Source of the DNA: Zeus faber
Lineage: Eukaryota; Chordata; Actinopteri; Zeiformes; Zeidae
Reading direction: 5' to 3'
NCBI GenBank assembly: GCA_960531495.1
Contig: OY482855.1
Coordinates: forward strand, 6,377,139-6,441,138
DNA length: 64,000 nt
A program made the translations under genes and the position numbers. Shown in pieces: positions 1-10,715 of this stretch. The number at the start of each line of letters is the position of its first letter. The stretch's first letter is position 1. Under the pieces are notes generated by a model. That model saw only the letters and a list, made by a program, of their open reading frames with translations, was not told the DNA's origin and ran no database searches.

Positions 1-353
1 GTAATAATTTAATAACCATCACTGTGTAATTTTGTATGGTGCTTGTTACAACTAACTACAGTTCAGGATGACTGTAAAAATATAGACCTCTGGAATTACT
101 AGAGATTCTGAAGGTTTTTTTGGTTGTTGTTTTTTATAACTCACTCTGGTGCGTGTTTGATTAGTAATAAACTAATAAGGTAAAAAAGATGATTTGACAT
201 TATCCACGTTGCAAATGCAACACCTACCTCATACCTCCATAAGCATTAGGCATTGTGCTCGTATGGTAATGTAAAGAAAGATGTGGTACTATTACACAAT
301 GTAAACTGTAACCCTCTCATATAAACAACAAACAATACTGTAGGTGAACTTAC

Positions 354-590
354 TTGGATGCTTGGAAGCATTTCCCTGCTTGACCAATGTTTGCTGGCTG
401 GATGATGTCGAGAACTTGCCATGCTTGTCTGAAGAAAAGACCACGCCATGGTGAAATTCTTGAGGGAAAGTTTGGATGGAGAAATTAACATAAGGTTTTC
501 TGGTTGCTCTGGCATGCTTTATGTCTGTGATGCTGGGCAAGAAGCCTGCAACAGTGTCGTATGCTGCGCTTTGTTTAATCCAATTGTCAT
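354..590 (-). CDS. putative internal exon of an unrecognised protein-coding gene
   Basis: A 79-codon open stretch on the minus strand has an AG acceptor just above 590 and a good donor (AA|GTAAGT) just below 354. The peptide has ordinary composition, with no low complexity or RT motifs. Farther upstream on the same strand, at about 740-790, is a segment ending in a donor-like AAG|GTAGGTG, and at about 835 an inverted CCAAT box, so this could be the second exon of a gene whose promoter lies near 800-850 and whose body runs off the left edge. About 60 bases around 10-70 are repeated at about 647-712, and donor-like GTAGGTG sites also recur, which suggests a local tandem duplication. I do not recognise the protein. 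It could equally be part of an old transposon. Confidence 0.35.
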
Positions 591-980
591 CTGGTAATAC
601 TTTAATCAAATTATTTTAAACATAATAAAGGTTAATAGTAATGAAGTAATACCTGTCACTGTGTAATTTTGTATGGTTTCTGTTACAACTAACTACAATT
701 CAGCAAGACTGTAAACTACATTATCTGACTTCCAAACACAACACCTACCTTGTGATTAATGATGGTTATCTCTGCGATTCCCTGTGATTACACGTCACCA
801 GTGACGCCGTGACGCGCTTGGCTGCGACCAATCAGAGGTCTGCAGTGCTATCACGTAACCAGTGAGGAGATAAGAAACGCATTTCTTACAAGTTTTTTAC
901 GAACTTCTCCTCCAAAAATGGTTTTGATCAAACTTGGAAGACGGCATGTCGTAAACTGACCCGAAATATGAATTTTATTC

Positions 981-1268
981 ATAAGATAAGATAAGATAAG
1001 ATAAGATAAACCTTTATTAGTCACACAACGGGGAAATTTACATCGTTCCAGCAGCAAAAAGGGGACAGCAGAAAATAGAGAGCATATATAGGTACGCACT
1101 ATAAACAATATAAAATATATAGAAAACATAAAACTAAATAAACACCATAAATAGGAACCAGAGTACTAAGTGTATTGCACATATCTTGACACAATGCACA
1201 TCAGGGATTGCACTTTCTTTTTTTTTTTTTTTTTTTAATATAGAAAATTGCACTTGGATTTTTTTTCA

Positions 1269-1324
<56 letters not shown>

Positions 1325-1352
1325 TCTATTGGCTGCGCAGTTATACAGTCTC
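981..1352 (-). mobile_element. 3' end of a Rex1/L2-like LINE, with TTATC repeat tail
   Basis: Read on the minus strand this holds a short CA-repeat-bearing 3' UTR, an AATAAA signal, and a terminal run of TTATC units at 981-1010, the usual form of a fish LINE 3' end. About 30 bases at 1322-1352 are nearly identical to 7183-7212, where the same 3' region is joined to the C-terminal coding end of the LINE. No coding part remains here. Confidence 0.75.
1272..1322. repeat. (GT)n microsatellite
   Basis: About 50 bases of pure GT inside the LINE 3' UTR. Confidence 0.95.
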
Positions 1353-1375
1353 AACATTTTACTTTAGGTTGTAAA

Positions 1376-2295
1376 ATTAATATTAATATTAATATTAATA
1401 TCAATATTAATATTTTGTTAACAATACTACTACTATAACTAACCTAAATTATTATCATTATTATTATTTTTTATTATTATTCGTAGTAGTAGTAGTAGTA
1501 GTAGCATGGTCGGGGGCTCAGCCCACCCAAATTTTTACTTTTTACTTTTTATTTCTACTGTATATTCACAATATATATTGTACATTCAAGTATAAAATAT
1601 CAAATGATATCAATAACAAGTAATGAACAGCTCAACAAGTTCAGGTAAAATAAATAAAAAAACTATTATCTTTTTCAAGAACAATATAAAGAAATAGTTA
1701 CTTTCATCATTTCGGCAGTTTTTTATTGTAATAACTCTATAAAAATTATAATTGGTTTAAATAACAACCCTACTCTTTCGCTGATCCTGCTCCATTACTA
1801 GCCCACTAAAAATGTTCAAATCTGTGAGAAAAAAATGCACATATTCAACTATTTGAATGATGTTTAAATGTTTTATATAGGACAATAGCCTTTTGTATGT
1901 TACGTGGTCTTAAAAAATATTGCCTCTGGGTTTTAATGAGCCTCTCAGAGTTTATATGAAGAGGCTCTTCTTTCTAAACAATGTAAATGGTAGTTTTGAA
2001 GGACCAGATCATATTCCATCCTCACTCAACCTGTGGAGATAAGGATAACCCCAGGTGGGCTTGAAAGAGTATTGTGTGTTTGTTTTATGGCATAGTAGGA
2101 TTGTATCTGTGTTTGATTGTTTGATTATTAAATCACTGTATGAGGGTAACACCCGGGGTGAAAATTGAGGGGCACAGTCTTGTAAATGACACCTGACCGA
2201 TGGCACACAACCTCTCTTTGGTATAAAACTTTCTTTGTCAGTAGTTGGGGCAGACCGATCAGAACACTGCTTTAAAGCATGACTATTACGCTCAT
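1376..2295. other. AT-rich intergenic DNA
   Basis: Contains an AATATT run (about 1378-1412), AT trinucleotide runs and a short TAG/TAGT run (about 1484-1503). No gene or clear element was seen. Confidence 0.5.
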
Positions 2296-2299
2296 TTTA

Positions 2300-2422
2300 G
2301 TATTTTTAGAGCTTACAGAGGTTATTGTGCGTAATCACCGGGTGTCGTGACATTTCACTGCATATATGTGTGACCGTATGTATATGTTTGTGACAAATAA
2401 TCTCTTGAACTTGAACTTGTAT
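2300..2422 (+). mobile_element. short 3' tail of an L2/Rex1-like LINE
   Basis: Ends in a conserved 3' tail (ATTTCACTGCATATATG, GTGACAAATAA, then CTTGAACTTGAACTTG). The same tail recurs at 22250-22335, 42730-42830 and 54440-54525 (plus) and at 18847, 45555 and 57685 (minus), where longer parts of the element are attached. Confidence 0.7.
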
Positions 2423-2481
2423 CTTTCTCTTTATACTGCAGAATAAATATCTTTAATACTCAATAGTTTTGTTTTCCCCTA

Positions 2482-2690
2482 GCAGGCAGATAAACCCCAC
2501 TGACCATGCAGGAGAATTTCTCCAACAATCTGATGACGATGATGAGACTCTCTGTTTGGCTCTGTTGGACCTCTTCACGTCCAGGTTGTGTGCACAACGG
2601 CAGTCAGAGACCGGCTGTAAGATATCCAAGAAGGAGTCTTCTGGACAGGTCCAGGAAAAGCAACACGAGGTCCCGAACAAATTAAAGTGA
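2482..2690 (+). CDS. putative exon of an unrecognised gene
   Basis: A strong pyrimidine tract and AG (TTTTCCCCTAG) end just before 2482. About 68 open codons follow, with an acidic DDDDET stretch and a Leu-rich segment with Ser/Lys/Gln-rich end, ending in TGA at 2688-2690. An alternative donor (AAA|GTGAGG) lies at the same place, so it could be internal or terminal. No family recognised. Confidence 0.35.
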
Positions 2691-4014
2691 GGACTTACTG
2701 AGATATTATACCATTGAGGAAATGCTTTAAGTACGCTTAGATCTTGTACCGATTAGGGAAGATTGAAGGAAATAGTTCTGAGTAAGCCTAAAGATTTTAT
2801 CGGATCAAGAAGATCGTTGAAGAAGCTTTGTTGAGCTCAGAAATCCCCTGCACCCCCCCCCCCCTCAGATAGATGTATTGCCAGCTGCGTGCTGTGCAGG
2901 CTAGGGAGGGCAGTGGATTTATCGGTCTGGAGGACCATGGATGAAGTGGTCAATTTTGCATCGATCAAGAGAATCGTGGTTTTTGTTTGTTTATTTTTTA
3001 TTTCTTTTTTTTTATGTTATTCAATAATTAAGTGGATATTATTGAATACATAAGAATTATAGATTATTCTCGACCCCTCCCAGCAAAAACATTGAGGGGA
3101 AGAAAGCCGAATAGTAATTTTGCTCCCTCCTAGCAAAAGTGTTGAGGGTAGGTGAGGAACTTCTGGTGTTGTAAAAAATAAAATAAAATAAATTAAGAAC
3201 TAAAGTAAATTGATAATAATAAATAAAGCCACCTGTCGGTCATGCGGTGTATTGGGACACAGGTTTGTAAATAAAGACAACACTCTCATATGTTTTAGAA
3301 AAAATATATATATAAATAAATAGAAAAATACATACATGTCCTTTTTTTTAAGATTTAATTTTTTTGGTACTGATAATCCAGCTATGCGACTTACTTTCTA
3401 ACTAGTTTTAGTAAGTTTTGAATAGTTAGGGAGAGGACGCATTCAAGGGCCCATTGTGTGACTATTTTCAGTGATACACATGAATCCTGGGTGATCTAAT
3501 TGGTGTCTGGGGCGTGTGACCACCTGGCGGATGGATCACTCTGGAGCACGTGTGGATGAGATGAGTTCGGAGAGATTCTATCAGTGTCTTGGGGTACATT
3601 AAAATCTCGATGAAACAAGCAAATGTATAAACGCAAGATAAGCGGTGTATGTGTGTTGTACATAACATTTCAAACTAGTTTCACACGAGTCATTGGTGTA
3701 AAAGTAGTGTTATAATCTAAATATCTGGTAAGATTGCTGGAGAGGATACTGTAAGGCTTTAAATAAATTGAATTATAACAAGAGAGCTGTAAAACTTGTT
3801 GATAGACAGACAGGATTATGGAAGTTTATGTGAAACACAATTAAAGTAGGAAAGTTAGCACACGATGCATTTGGGATTCTTTGTTAAGGATGGAACTTGG
3901 ATCAAAGAGAGTTGTAAAAGTAATTTCAGTAAAATATTAGTTCAGCAGAGGAAGCTGCAGGATTGAATATTTAAATAAAAGTCAAATGGTGCACTATGTG
4001 ATTATGGTTTACTA
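2691..4014. other. unassigned AT-rich DNA, possibly retroviral leader
   Basis: Holds a poly-C run (about 2850-2868) and two diverged copies of a 23-base segment (CCTCCCAGCAAAA...TTGAGGG) at about 3077 and 3125. The part from 3440 resembles in composition the AT-rich leader at 58.9-59.4 kb and sits just before an env relic, so it may be retroviral, but no motif proves this. Confidence 0.3.
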
Positions 4015-4775
4015 GTGATGTGATGTGATGCAGCACTGGCTGCATCATCGCCTGGTATGGCAGCTGCCCTGCTGCTTATCGCAAGGCGCTCCAGAGGGTG
4101 GTGAAGACAGCGGAGCGCATCATCGGCTGCCACCTCCCCTCCCTGCAAGGCATCTACCGCACACGATGCCTTAGGAAAGCACGGAAAATCATAAATGACT
4201 ACAGCCACCCAGGCTACGGACTGTTCACGCTGCTGCCGTCTGGTAAACGTTACCAGAGCATCCGGTTAGGACTACCAGACTCACAAACAGTTTTTACCCT
4301 CAGGCCATCAGTCTTCTCAACCTGCAACATCGGTAGTCACCTATGTAAATTAAATGTACATCACCACAACTACATGTACATATCAACCTGCACTCCTTCA
4401 CTTTATATTTATATCCATATCTTGTGCAATAGACTGACCTATTTCTGTTGGTACTGCTACAATGTTCCAATTATTTTAGTTTCCGTTTTAGGATTATTTT
4501 TCTTATTTTCATTTTATGTACATGCACTGTGACCTCTTGCCTGTATTTGTAATTTGTAACTGTGACTCTTACTCTTTTTTTTTTTCATATTCAACTCTTA
4601 TTTTATTAAAAAAAAAAAATGTCCTCCTTATAGTTGACTTGTTATTTTATCTTTTTATGCCCACTACGCAGTTGTTGCCTGTCATTCCCCAAGAATTTCC
4701 TTGTACCGAATGACCTTGTGTTGTACTGTACACTTGACTAATAAAACACTTTGAACTTTGAACTTTTGAACTTTG
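4015..4775 (+). mobile_element. 5'-truncated CR1/L2-like LINE, ORF2 C-terminus plus 3' tail
   Basis: The frame at about 4050-4330 encodes the conserved C-terminal end of an ORF2 protein of the jockey/CR1/L2 group (a RTAxxIIGxxLPSLQxIY-like stretch, then LRKARKII and a LLPSGKRY motif). An AT-rich 3' UTR and AATAAA follow, then a terminal repeat of TTTGAAC units. It interrupts the retroviral relic around it. Confidence 0.8.
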
Positions 4776-4789
4776 GTGTTAAGCAGACT

Positions 4790-5420
4790 AAATTAAAATC
4801 TAATTGAATTTAAGTACCAGTTAACAACAGCAGTCTATGCTGAAGTAGTATGAATAGATATTGAACGGTTTGAACTGTTGGATTGTGTTTAGAGAAATTA
4901 TTGTGATGTCGATCATAGTGGTGTGGTGAGTTGTGGTAGGTTTTAAGTTGCTGAAAGAAAAAAAGTGTCTGTTGATTCATTGATGCAACTATCTTAGCAG
5001 AAGAAGCTGTTAAACGAGAAATAACTTTGATCCATTAAATGGTTCTCCAGAATCGTATGGTACTAGACATAATGAGTGCTGCTCAGGGAGGTGTATGTGC
5101 TATGATAGGTGAGTCGTGTTGTACTTACATTCCTGCCAATGATGTAGAATCAGGGAATTTGTCTTTAGCCATACGAGCTATGATAGTTACGTGATGATTT
5201 AATGAAAGATCAAGCTTACACTTGGGACCCATTTACTTGGCTAAGAAATGCATTGGGATAATGGATTTCTACGCTCATAACAATATTGATACCTGTAGTG
5301 ATAATGTGTTTGATGCTATGTTGCTGTCTAGCGTGTATATAATACCTATCCTTCGTAAGATGATTACTTATAATGATGGCGGGACAGTTTGTCTCCATAC
5401 CACTAGATGATTGGAAACCA
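4790..5420 (+). pseudogene. endogenous retrovirus env relic (transmembrane subunit region)
   Basis: One frame near 5040-5190 carries the retroviral transmembrane-subunit signature: a glycine-preceded CX6CC cysteine motif a short way after an N-R-x-x-L-D type segment. Stop codons flank and interrupt it, and upstream the element is split by the LINE at 4015-4775. No flanking LTR was recognised. It is an old, non-functional copy. The CX6CC spacing is typical of gamma- and related fish retroviruses. Confidence 0.55.
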
Positions 5421-5639
5421 CCTTGTGATGATGACGGAGATGTTGAGACATTGAGATGTTGAAATGTGAAGATGTTTGTCTAATTATATTTACCCTTACT
5501 TATAGGATGTGTTAGTCATTATTCACACAATGAATTTTGTTGTTGTCATTCTTAAGTGATAACCATTGCTTAATCTGCATAGCATTATGTGTTTGTGCAA
5601 TCTTTACATATTTATTTCATAATGTGATTCATGATTTTT

Positions 5640-5640
<1 letters not shown>

Positions 5641-5693
<53 letters not shown>
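5641..5693. repeat. (GATA)n microsatellite
   Basis: About 13 uninterrupted GATA units. Confidence 0.95.
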
Positions 5694-5695
<2 letters not shown>

Positions 5696-5961
5696 AATCA
5701 ACAGGCAAAACAATAATAAACAAATAAAACAATACAATAAAACTATGAAGAAAAAAAGACAAACAGCTGAAAAATGAAAGGTTGTGTCAAAAAATGAAAT
5801 ATACGGTCCTAAACGATAACTTATGAAATTAGCAGTGAAACAGAAAGATGGATGTACAATAAACCGACATCAGTAAACAAAATGTTGGCAATAAGCTTAT
5901 ACACTAAAACCAAAAATTGACTGTAAACCTATATACGTCGCAGTATCGAGATTCACACGAT

Positions 5962-6031
5962 GTATATGCAAAATATAAATTATATATGTGTAAACAGTTT
6001 ACACATATATAGTTAATATTTTGCATATACT
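5962..6031. repeat. 70-bp near-perfect palindrome
   Basis: Inner arms 5981-5995 and 5997-6011 are perfect 15-bp complements around one base. Outer arms 5962-5976 and 6017-6031 are another perfect 15-bp pair. Only about 5 bases between arm pairs fail to pair. Confidence 0.9.
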
Positions 6032-6035
6032 GTAT

Positions 6036-6330
6036 ACAGTCGCGCATGCGCGACCAAAAGATGACCAGGCCAGAAATTCGCGGCCGCAATTGTTTCAGGA
6101 TGCGCACTTGCGCACCAACTACCAAAGCAGCTGAGTAGGAAGAACGGGATTCTTGGGGGAAAAAAATAAAGAATAAAGATATAACTTCAAATGTCACCTG
6201 GAAAATGACTAATTTTGCGGACTGCGTATCTATCGCTGTCAGTACAGCGGTGCGTTTGCTCTGGTTGTTTTTAGCGCGCGAGCTCCGCTAGTTCGACCCT
6301 TTTTGGAGACACTTCTTTACGAGCCACTCA
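6036..6330. promoter_or_regulatory. CpG-rich patch with NRF-1-like palindromes, candidate promoter
   Basis: In an otherwise AT-rich area this patch is rich in CpG. It holds a perfect TCGCGCATGCGCGA palindrome (6040-6053) matching the NRF-1 core, and a second related site (TGCGCACTTGCGCAC, 6101-6115). No exon could be tied to it on either strand. Confidence 0.4.
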
Positions 6331-7091
6331 GTGAAAATAGTCGTCGGATTTGATTCAGTTGGTCAAATGTACGTTGAGCGAAGGAGGACTTCCAGTTACC
6401 AGTGAACGAGAATCAGAAGAGTCGGTCACTCTTATGAACGGTATTCTCACATTAATTATTCCATTCTGCCAAAATAGTTTATTTTGGTGGAATGCAGTGC
6501 CGTAGTCTACCCAGACTCCTGAATTAGTCAGTCATTTTTATTGTCATGCATGTGGTCTACCCGATATGAAATATTAAATATTATACAATATAAATGAAAT
6601 AAAGTTAATATTTATTTATTAATTTATCTATTTATTTATGTATTTATATGTTTGTTTGTTTATTTATTTATATATATATAAAAAAAAACATTAAGGTTGA
6701 GTACCAAACACCTCCTGGTGCTCCCCTGAGAACCAGACCAAACAGTGTGCTGTCAGCATGCTGGGCATACAACACAGAGTATTTGTCTGCCATTGCATCT
6801 AGGACAAAGTTAGTCTGCAAGTGGAGTTCAAGTTCTCAACCTGCAATGCAACTCTTTATTAATTCTTAAATCATCAAGAACTGCTGCAATAACTCTGTTC
6901 TGTGGATGACCTGTAGAATGACAAGAGCACAGTTTTTGGTTATAGAGAACCACCACCAACTCCCCTCTTTGGAGAACTATTTATCATGTTTGAGTCTATA
7001 AACAACTGATCACTACTCCAAGAGGGGGAGAATCACCATGGGTGAGACAAATAAACATAGAAACAAACAACATTTACACAAAAACATAAAC

Positions 7092-7094
<3 letters not shown>

Positions 7095-7182
<88 letters not shown>
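7095..7182. repeat. (GT)n microsatellite, about 88 bp
   Basis: Pure GT tract marking the junction between the Rex1-like 3' end and the distal L1 3' UTR. Confidence 0.95.
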
Positions 7183-7184
<2 letters not shown>

Positions 7185-7542
7185 TCTATTGGCTGCGCAG
7201 TTATATAGTCTGACAGCCGCAGGAAGGAAGAACCTACGATAGCGCTCCTTCCCACACTTTGGGTGAAGCAGCCTAGCCTAGCCTAGCAGCCGTCAGTCTC
7301 ATGCATGAGGTGGGATTTGTTCTCCATCATGGATGACAGCTTAGCCATCATCCTCCTTCCTCCCACCACCTGCACTGGGTCCAGGGGGCCCCCCAGGACA
7401 GAGCTGGCCTTCTTTATCAGTTTGTCAAGTCTCTTCCTGTCAGCTGTGGTGACGCTGTTGCCCCAGCAGACCACTCCATAAAAGATGGCTGATGCCACCA
7501 CGGTGTTGAAGAATGGGTACGTCTGTTCAATGACATCCACAT
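7183..7542 (-). mobile_element. Rex1/L2-like LINE fragment, ORF2 C-terminal end
   Basis: The minus-strand frame 7540-7283 encodes a conserved LINE C-terminus (SAIFYGVVCWGNS, then KLIKKASSVLG and a RRMMAKL segment). The 3' end is nearly identical to 1322-1352, and a CA tract follows as in that copy. It lies between two CA/GT tracts inside the L1 3' UTR. Confidence 0.75.
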
Positions 7543-7620
7543 ACTACTGATGTTAATTTTTCATTAACAAAAATAATAGGTGTGTCACAGACGGAACAAC
7601 CCCAACCTGAAACGATCGAT

Positions 7621-7735
<115 letters not shown>

Positions 7736-8505
7736 AATGTCCACCGGTGAGTGTACATGACTTATCCCCATTGATACTGGTGTAGAATGTCGGTAATATG
7801 TCGTGGCGCCTCCAAGCAGCGGAAAGGGCGCGAAGACCCCCCGAAGTCCGCAGCCCCATGGGTGGGCCGGCAGAACCCCCATGCCCACCCACGCCCCGCA
7901 CAAGGAGGAGGTCCGCCCAACGGCAGCCGACCAGACGCCCTGCCCGGCGTGAGTGCCAAGTGCCCATACACGTAGCAGCGTGTGCCCAGCGCGGGGCACC
8001 TCGATGTTACACCCCCCGGCGATGCAGGCAGGCTGCCAGGTATTCAGGCCCTCCGCCACCGCCAGCACCCGGGGCGCCCGCCGCAGAGAAGCTGCGCCAC
8101 AGAAGCAAAAACCAACAGCCGCCCCCACACCACAATCAACACCCACAACAGCAAGCAGTCCCCCCAGGGGCCCCGGAAGGCACCCAAAGGCACTCTCCGC
8201 AGCACCGCCAGGTCGCAGCACATCCCAGGCACCAGGCCCAAGCTGTCGGGACTTGGGGGTGCGAGTCCTTCAGGCAATTGTAATCAGAATCACTCGCACC
8301 CCTCCTGCCCCGCAGACCCTGGTCCAATGGAGTGTTGTTTGGAGTAGGAGTGGTGTGCGATTGTATGTGTTCTAAGCGAATGTGAGAGGGATTAAAATTT
8401 CGGGACGGACGAGAAGCACGTCTGGGTGGGAGCGTGACAGGCAAGATGGCAGCTGCCCGCCGCATCCCCACCCACATAGCCTGCCCCCCGCCAATCAACA
8501 TTCAA

Positions 8506-8553
8506 GAGGTTTATTCGTCACATACATATTTTCAGTGAAATGTCAAAAGCTTC
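8506..8553 (-). mobile_element. L2-like LINE 3' tail joined to a pre-tRNA
   Basis: On the minus strand, directly after the tRNA and a TTTT, comes the tail seen in full-length LINE ends elsewhere in the window (ACATTTCACTG, then TATGTATGTGACGAATAA and CCTCTTGAA). The element therefore reads tRNA, TTTT, LINE tail. Confidence 0.75.
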
Positions 8554-8647
8554 TGCTCCAGGAGAGGCTCGAACTCACAACCTCGGCATGGCTCTACAGT
8601 GCACTGACATATAAGTACCGCGCGCTAACCAATTGCGCCACTGGAGC
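8554..8647 (-). tRNA. tRNA-Ile(UAU) with 20-nt intron (probably a retroposed copy)
   Basis: The minus strand folds as a complete cloverleaf. It has a perfect 7-bp acceptor stem (8647-8641 with 8561-8555), discriminator A at 8554, a GCGC/GCGC D stem, an anticodon stem of five pairs including one G-U, and anticodon TAT at 8613-8611. A 20-nt intron (8609-8590) sits at the canonical position after base 37, as known for vertebrate tRNA-Ile(UAU) genes. The T stem has one T:T mismatch (positions 50/64). A TTTT lies 5 nt downstream, and a LINE 3' tail is fused right after it. The intron and tail suggest retroposition of an unspliced precursor rather than a normal tRNA locus; whether it is transcribed is unknown. 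Confidence 0.85.
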
Positions 8648-9249
8648 TTGTGTGGCGTATGTGCTGAGTATGAGTTTTGGCAGTGGGAGAGAGAGGCGAG
8701 TCGCGACCAGATCGATCCAGGGGCGCAGCAGGCCGAGGAGCAACCACGCAGACCCCCCCCCGGTCCCAACCATGCCAGAGTGAGTCCACCTCCAGTACCT
8801 GGTGGCAGCCAACCTACAGCGATCAGCCAAGGGTGCAGAGCGGTCCGCCATGCCCCTCCGCCATGTCGAGCAGCTCCGCGCCCCCATCAGGCCCCTGGTC
8901 AGCCCCCAGCCGTCGAGCATGCGGACTACAGAACAGAGGGTGGCAGACAGCACCCCCACCCACAGCCCGACCCCCCAGCGACGAGTGGGCGCCACCACCC
9001 AGACCACCTTACTCCCCCGTGGGGCCCCGGGATACCCCAAGAACACAGGCCCACGCACCACGGATGTCCCCAGAGCCGCCCGGGTGTCCACCCAACCACA
9101 GAGCCCCAGCAGACCAGGAGGACCCCCACATGCCCCAAAGCACCATGACATTGTTCCAACTCGGGAAGACTCAAGTATTAAATGATGGAGTTATGTCAGT
9201 GATAAAAGTAGCCCATATTTCATTAAATTAATTAACATTGTTTTTGGAT

Positions 9250-10715
9250 ATTGCCAATAGTTTTTTCATTGAGATGTAATCTATTAATAACTGCAACCAT
9301 TAGGATGTGGTGAGATTATCTCTCTTTTTCCAATTGAGTAATATTGTTTTCTTAACAATTGTTAAGGCGATCAAAATGGGTGGTGGTGTTTCAGTGGTGG
9401 GTCGACTGAGGAGAGGTCACCGAGAAGACATATAGATGGGAAGACTGGAATGCTGCAACCCAAAAGGGTTGATAGCTTCTTGGTGATGTTGGTCCAGAAT
9501 GCTAGGATAGGCGGGCAGAGCCAGAAGGCATGAAAGTAGTCATCTCTGGTATCAAGGGAACAGTGAGAGCAAATGTCTTCATCCGCAAAACCCATTTTGA
9601 ACATTTTGTGTTCCGTGATATGGGCTCTGTGCAAGATCTTATATTGGATGAGTTGCATTTTGGAGTTGCGGGTCATAGAAAAGGTGTTGTTGCAAATAAG
9701 CTTCCACATGTTGATATCAGTGGGGATAAATGCAGAGGCCTGATTTCACCGGCCACGATCCAAAGTGTGTATGTGTGTGTGTGTGCCTGCATGTGTTGTA
9801 GTGTCTTCTTCTTCTTCTTGTTCAATCATTTCAGGTGGTTGTAGGATGTTGTTTGTCAATTTGATTTTAACTTTTAACTAACTGCTGTAATTGAAGGAAT
9901 TGAAGGAAGCCGGGCCACCGATATTATACCTTTGGGTTAAGGTTGGGAAGGATATAAGCAAATTGTTTTCAAAAATGTGTTCCAGATGAGTAATTCCTTG
10001 TCTTTTGCAAGACCTAAAGATTATTGGTCTGTTTTTAACCAGGAAATCTGGGTTGGCCAAATTGGCGTGAATTTGTTTGGAGATAGAGTGTGACCACTGA
10101 GTTTGAGGAATTTCCACCAGGCTGACAGAGTTGTTGTGATAAATGGGTTTTTAAAGCAATTATGTTTCCTTATCGATTCAGTAAGGAATGGGAGATCAGG
10201 TAATGATAACTCCTGACATTCAGATTGTTCAATGTCTCCCCATCCATGAGCCAATTGTTGCTCTGGTTGTAACCATTAAATTATAAATTGAAGATGGTTT
10301 GCTAGATAGTAGTATCTAAAGTTTGGGGCTGCTAGGCCTCCACAGTCTTTGTTTTTTTGTAGTGAATGAGGTCGTCTTAAATGGATTTGAGCAATGGAGT
10401 GAAGTTAAGGGTAAACAAATCTGATAGATTGGTGGAGATATCAATACCAAGGTATCTAATATTGCCCTTGATATGATTAGGTGAAGTTTCTAGGTTGCAG
10501 CATTACAGTCCCAACTACTGAGTGGTAAGACTGTGGTTTTAGTCCAATTTATTAAATAGCCTGAGATAGCTGAGAATTTGGATATAAGATTGAACACCTC
10601 CGGTAGGGATGATATTGGGTTCCGTATGTACAACAAGATATTGTCTGCATACAAACTGATTTTGTGAACAGAGTTTCCTGTTTGTAGAATGGCACAGACG
10701 GCGGGGGAAAGAGAG
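9250..10715 (-). pseudogene. L1-like ORF2 remnant (RT motif region to C-terminus)
   Basis: Near 10640 the frame shows the RT catalytic box as YADN in place of YADD, followed by a GYLINW-like segment typical of L1-like RTs. Near 9371-9709 it shows the C-terminal zinc-ribbon-like region (a CSHC pair, then a DYFHAFW-like segment with a following Cys). Frames shift several times between these. The fish L1/Swimmer-like class is the best fit. It is not functional. Confidence 0.75.

Noticed and set aside
7013-7255. Long Thr-His or Cys-Val repeat reading frames (also at 1186, 7527-8221, 19134, 19457, 32831, 33189)
   Set aside because: They are translations of CA/GT microsatellites.
7787-9231. Overlapping long frames in GC-rich DNA on both strands, Pro/Arg/Gly-rich
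   Set aside because: The region is the L1 3' UTR, shown by copies at 46 kb and 59.5 kb. Open frames on both strands reflect GC content.
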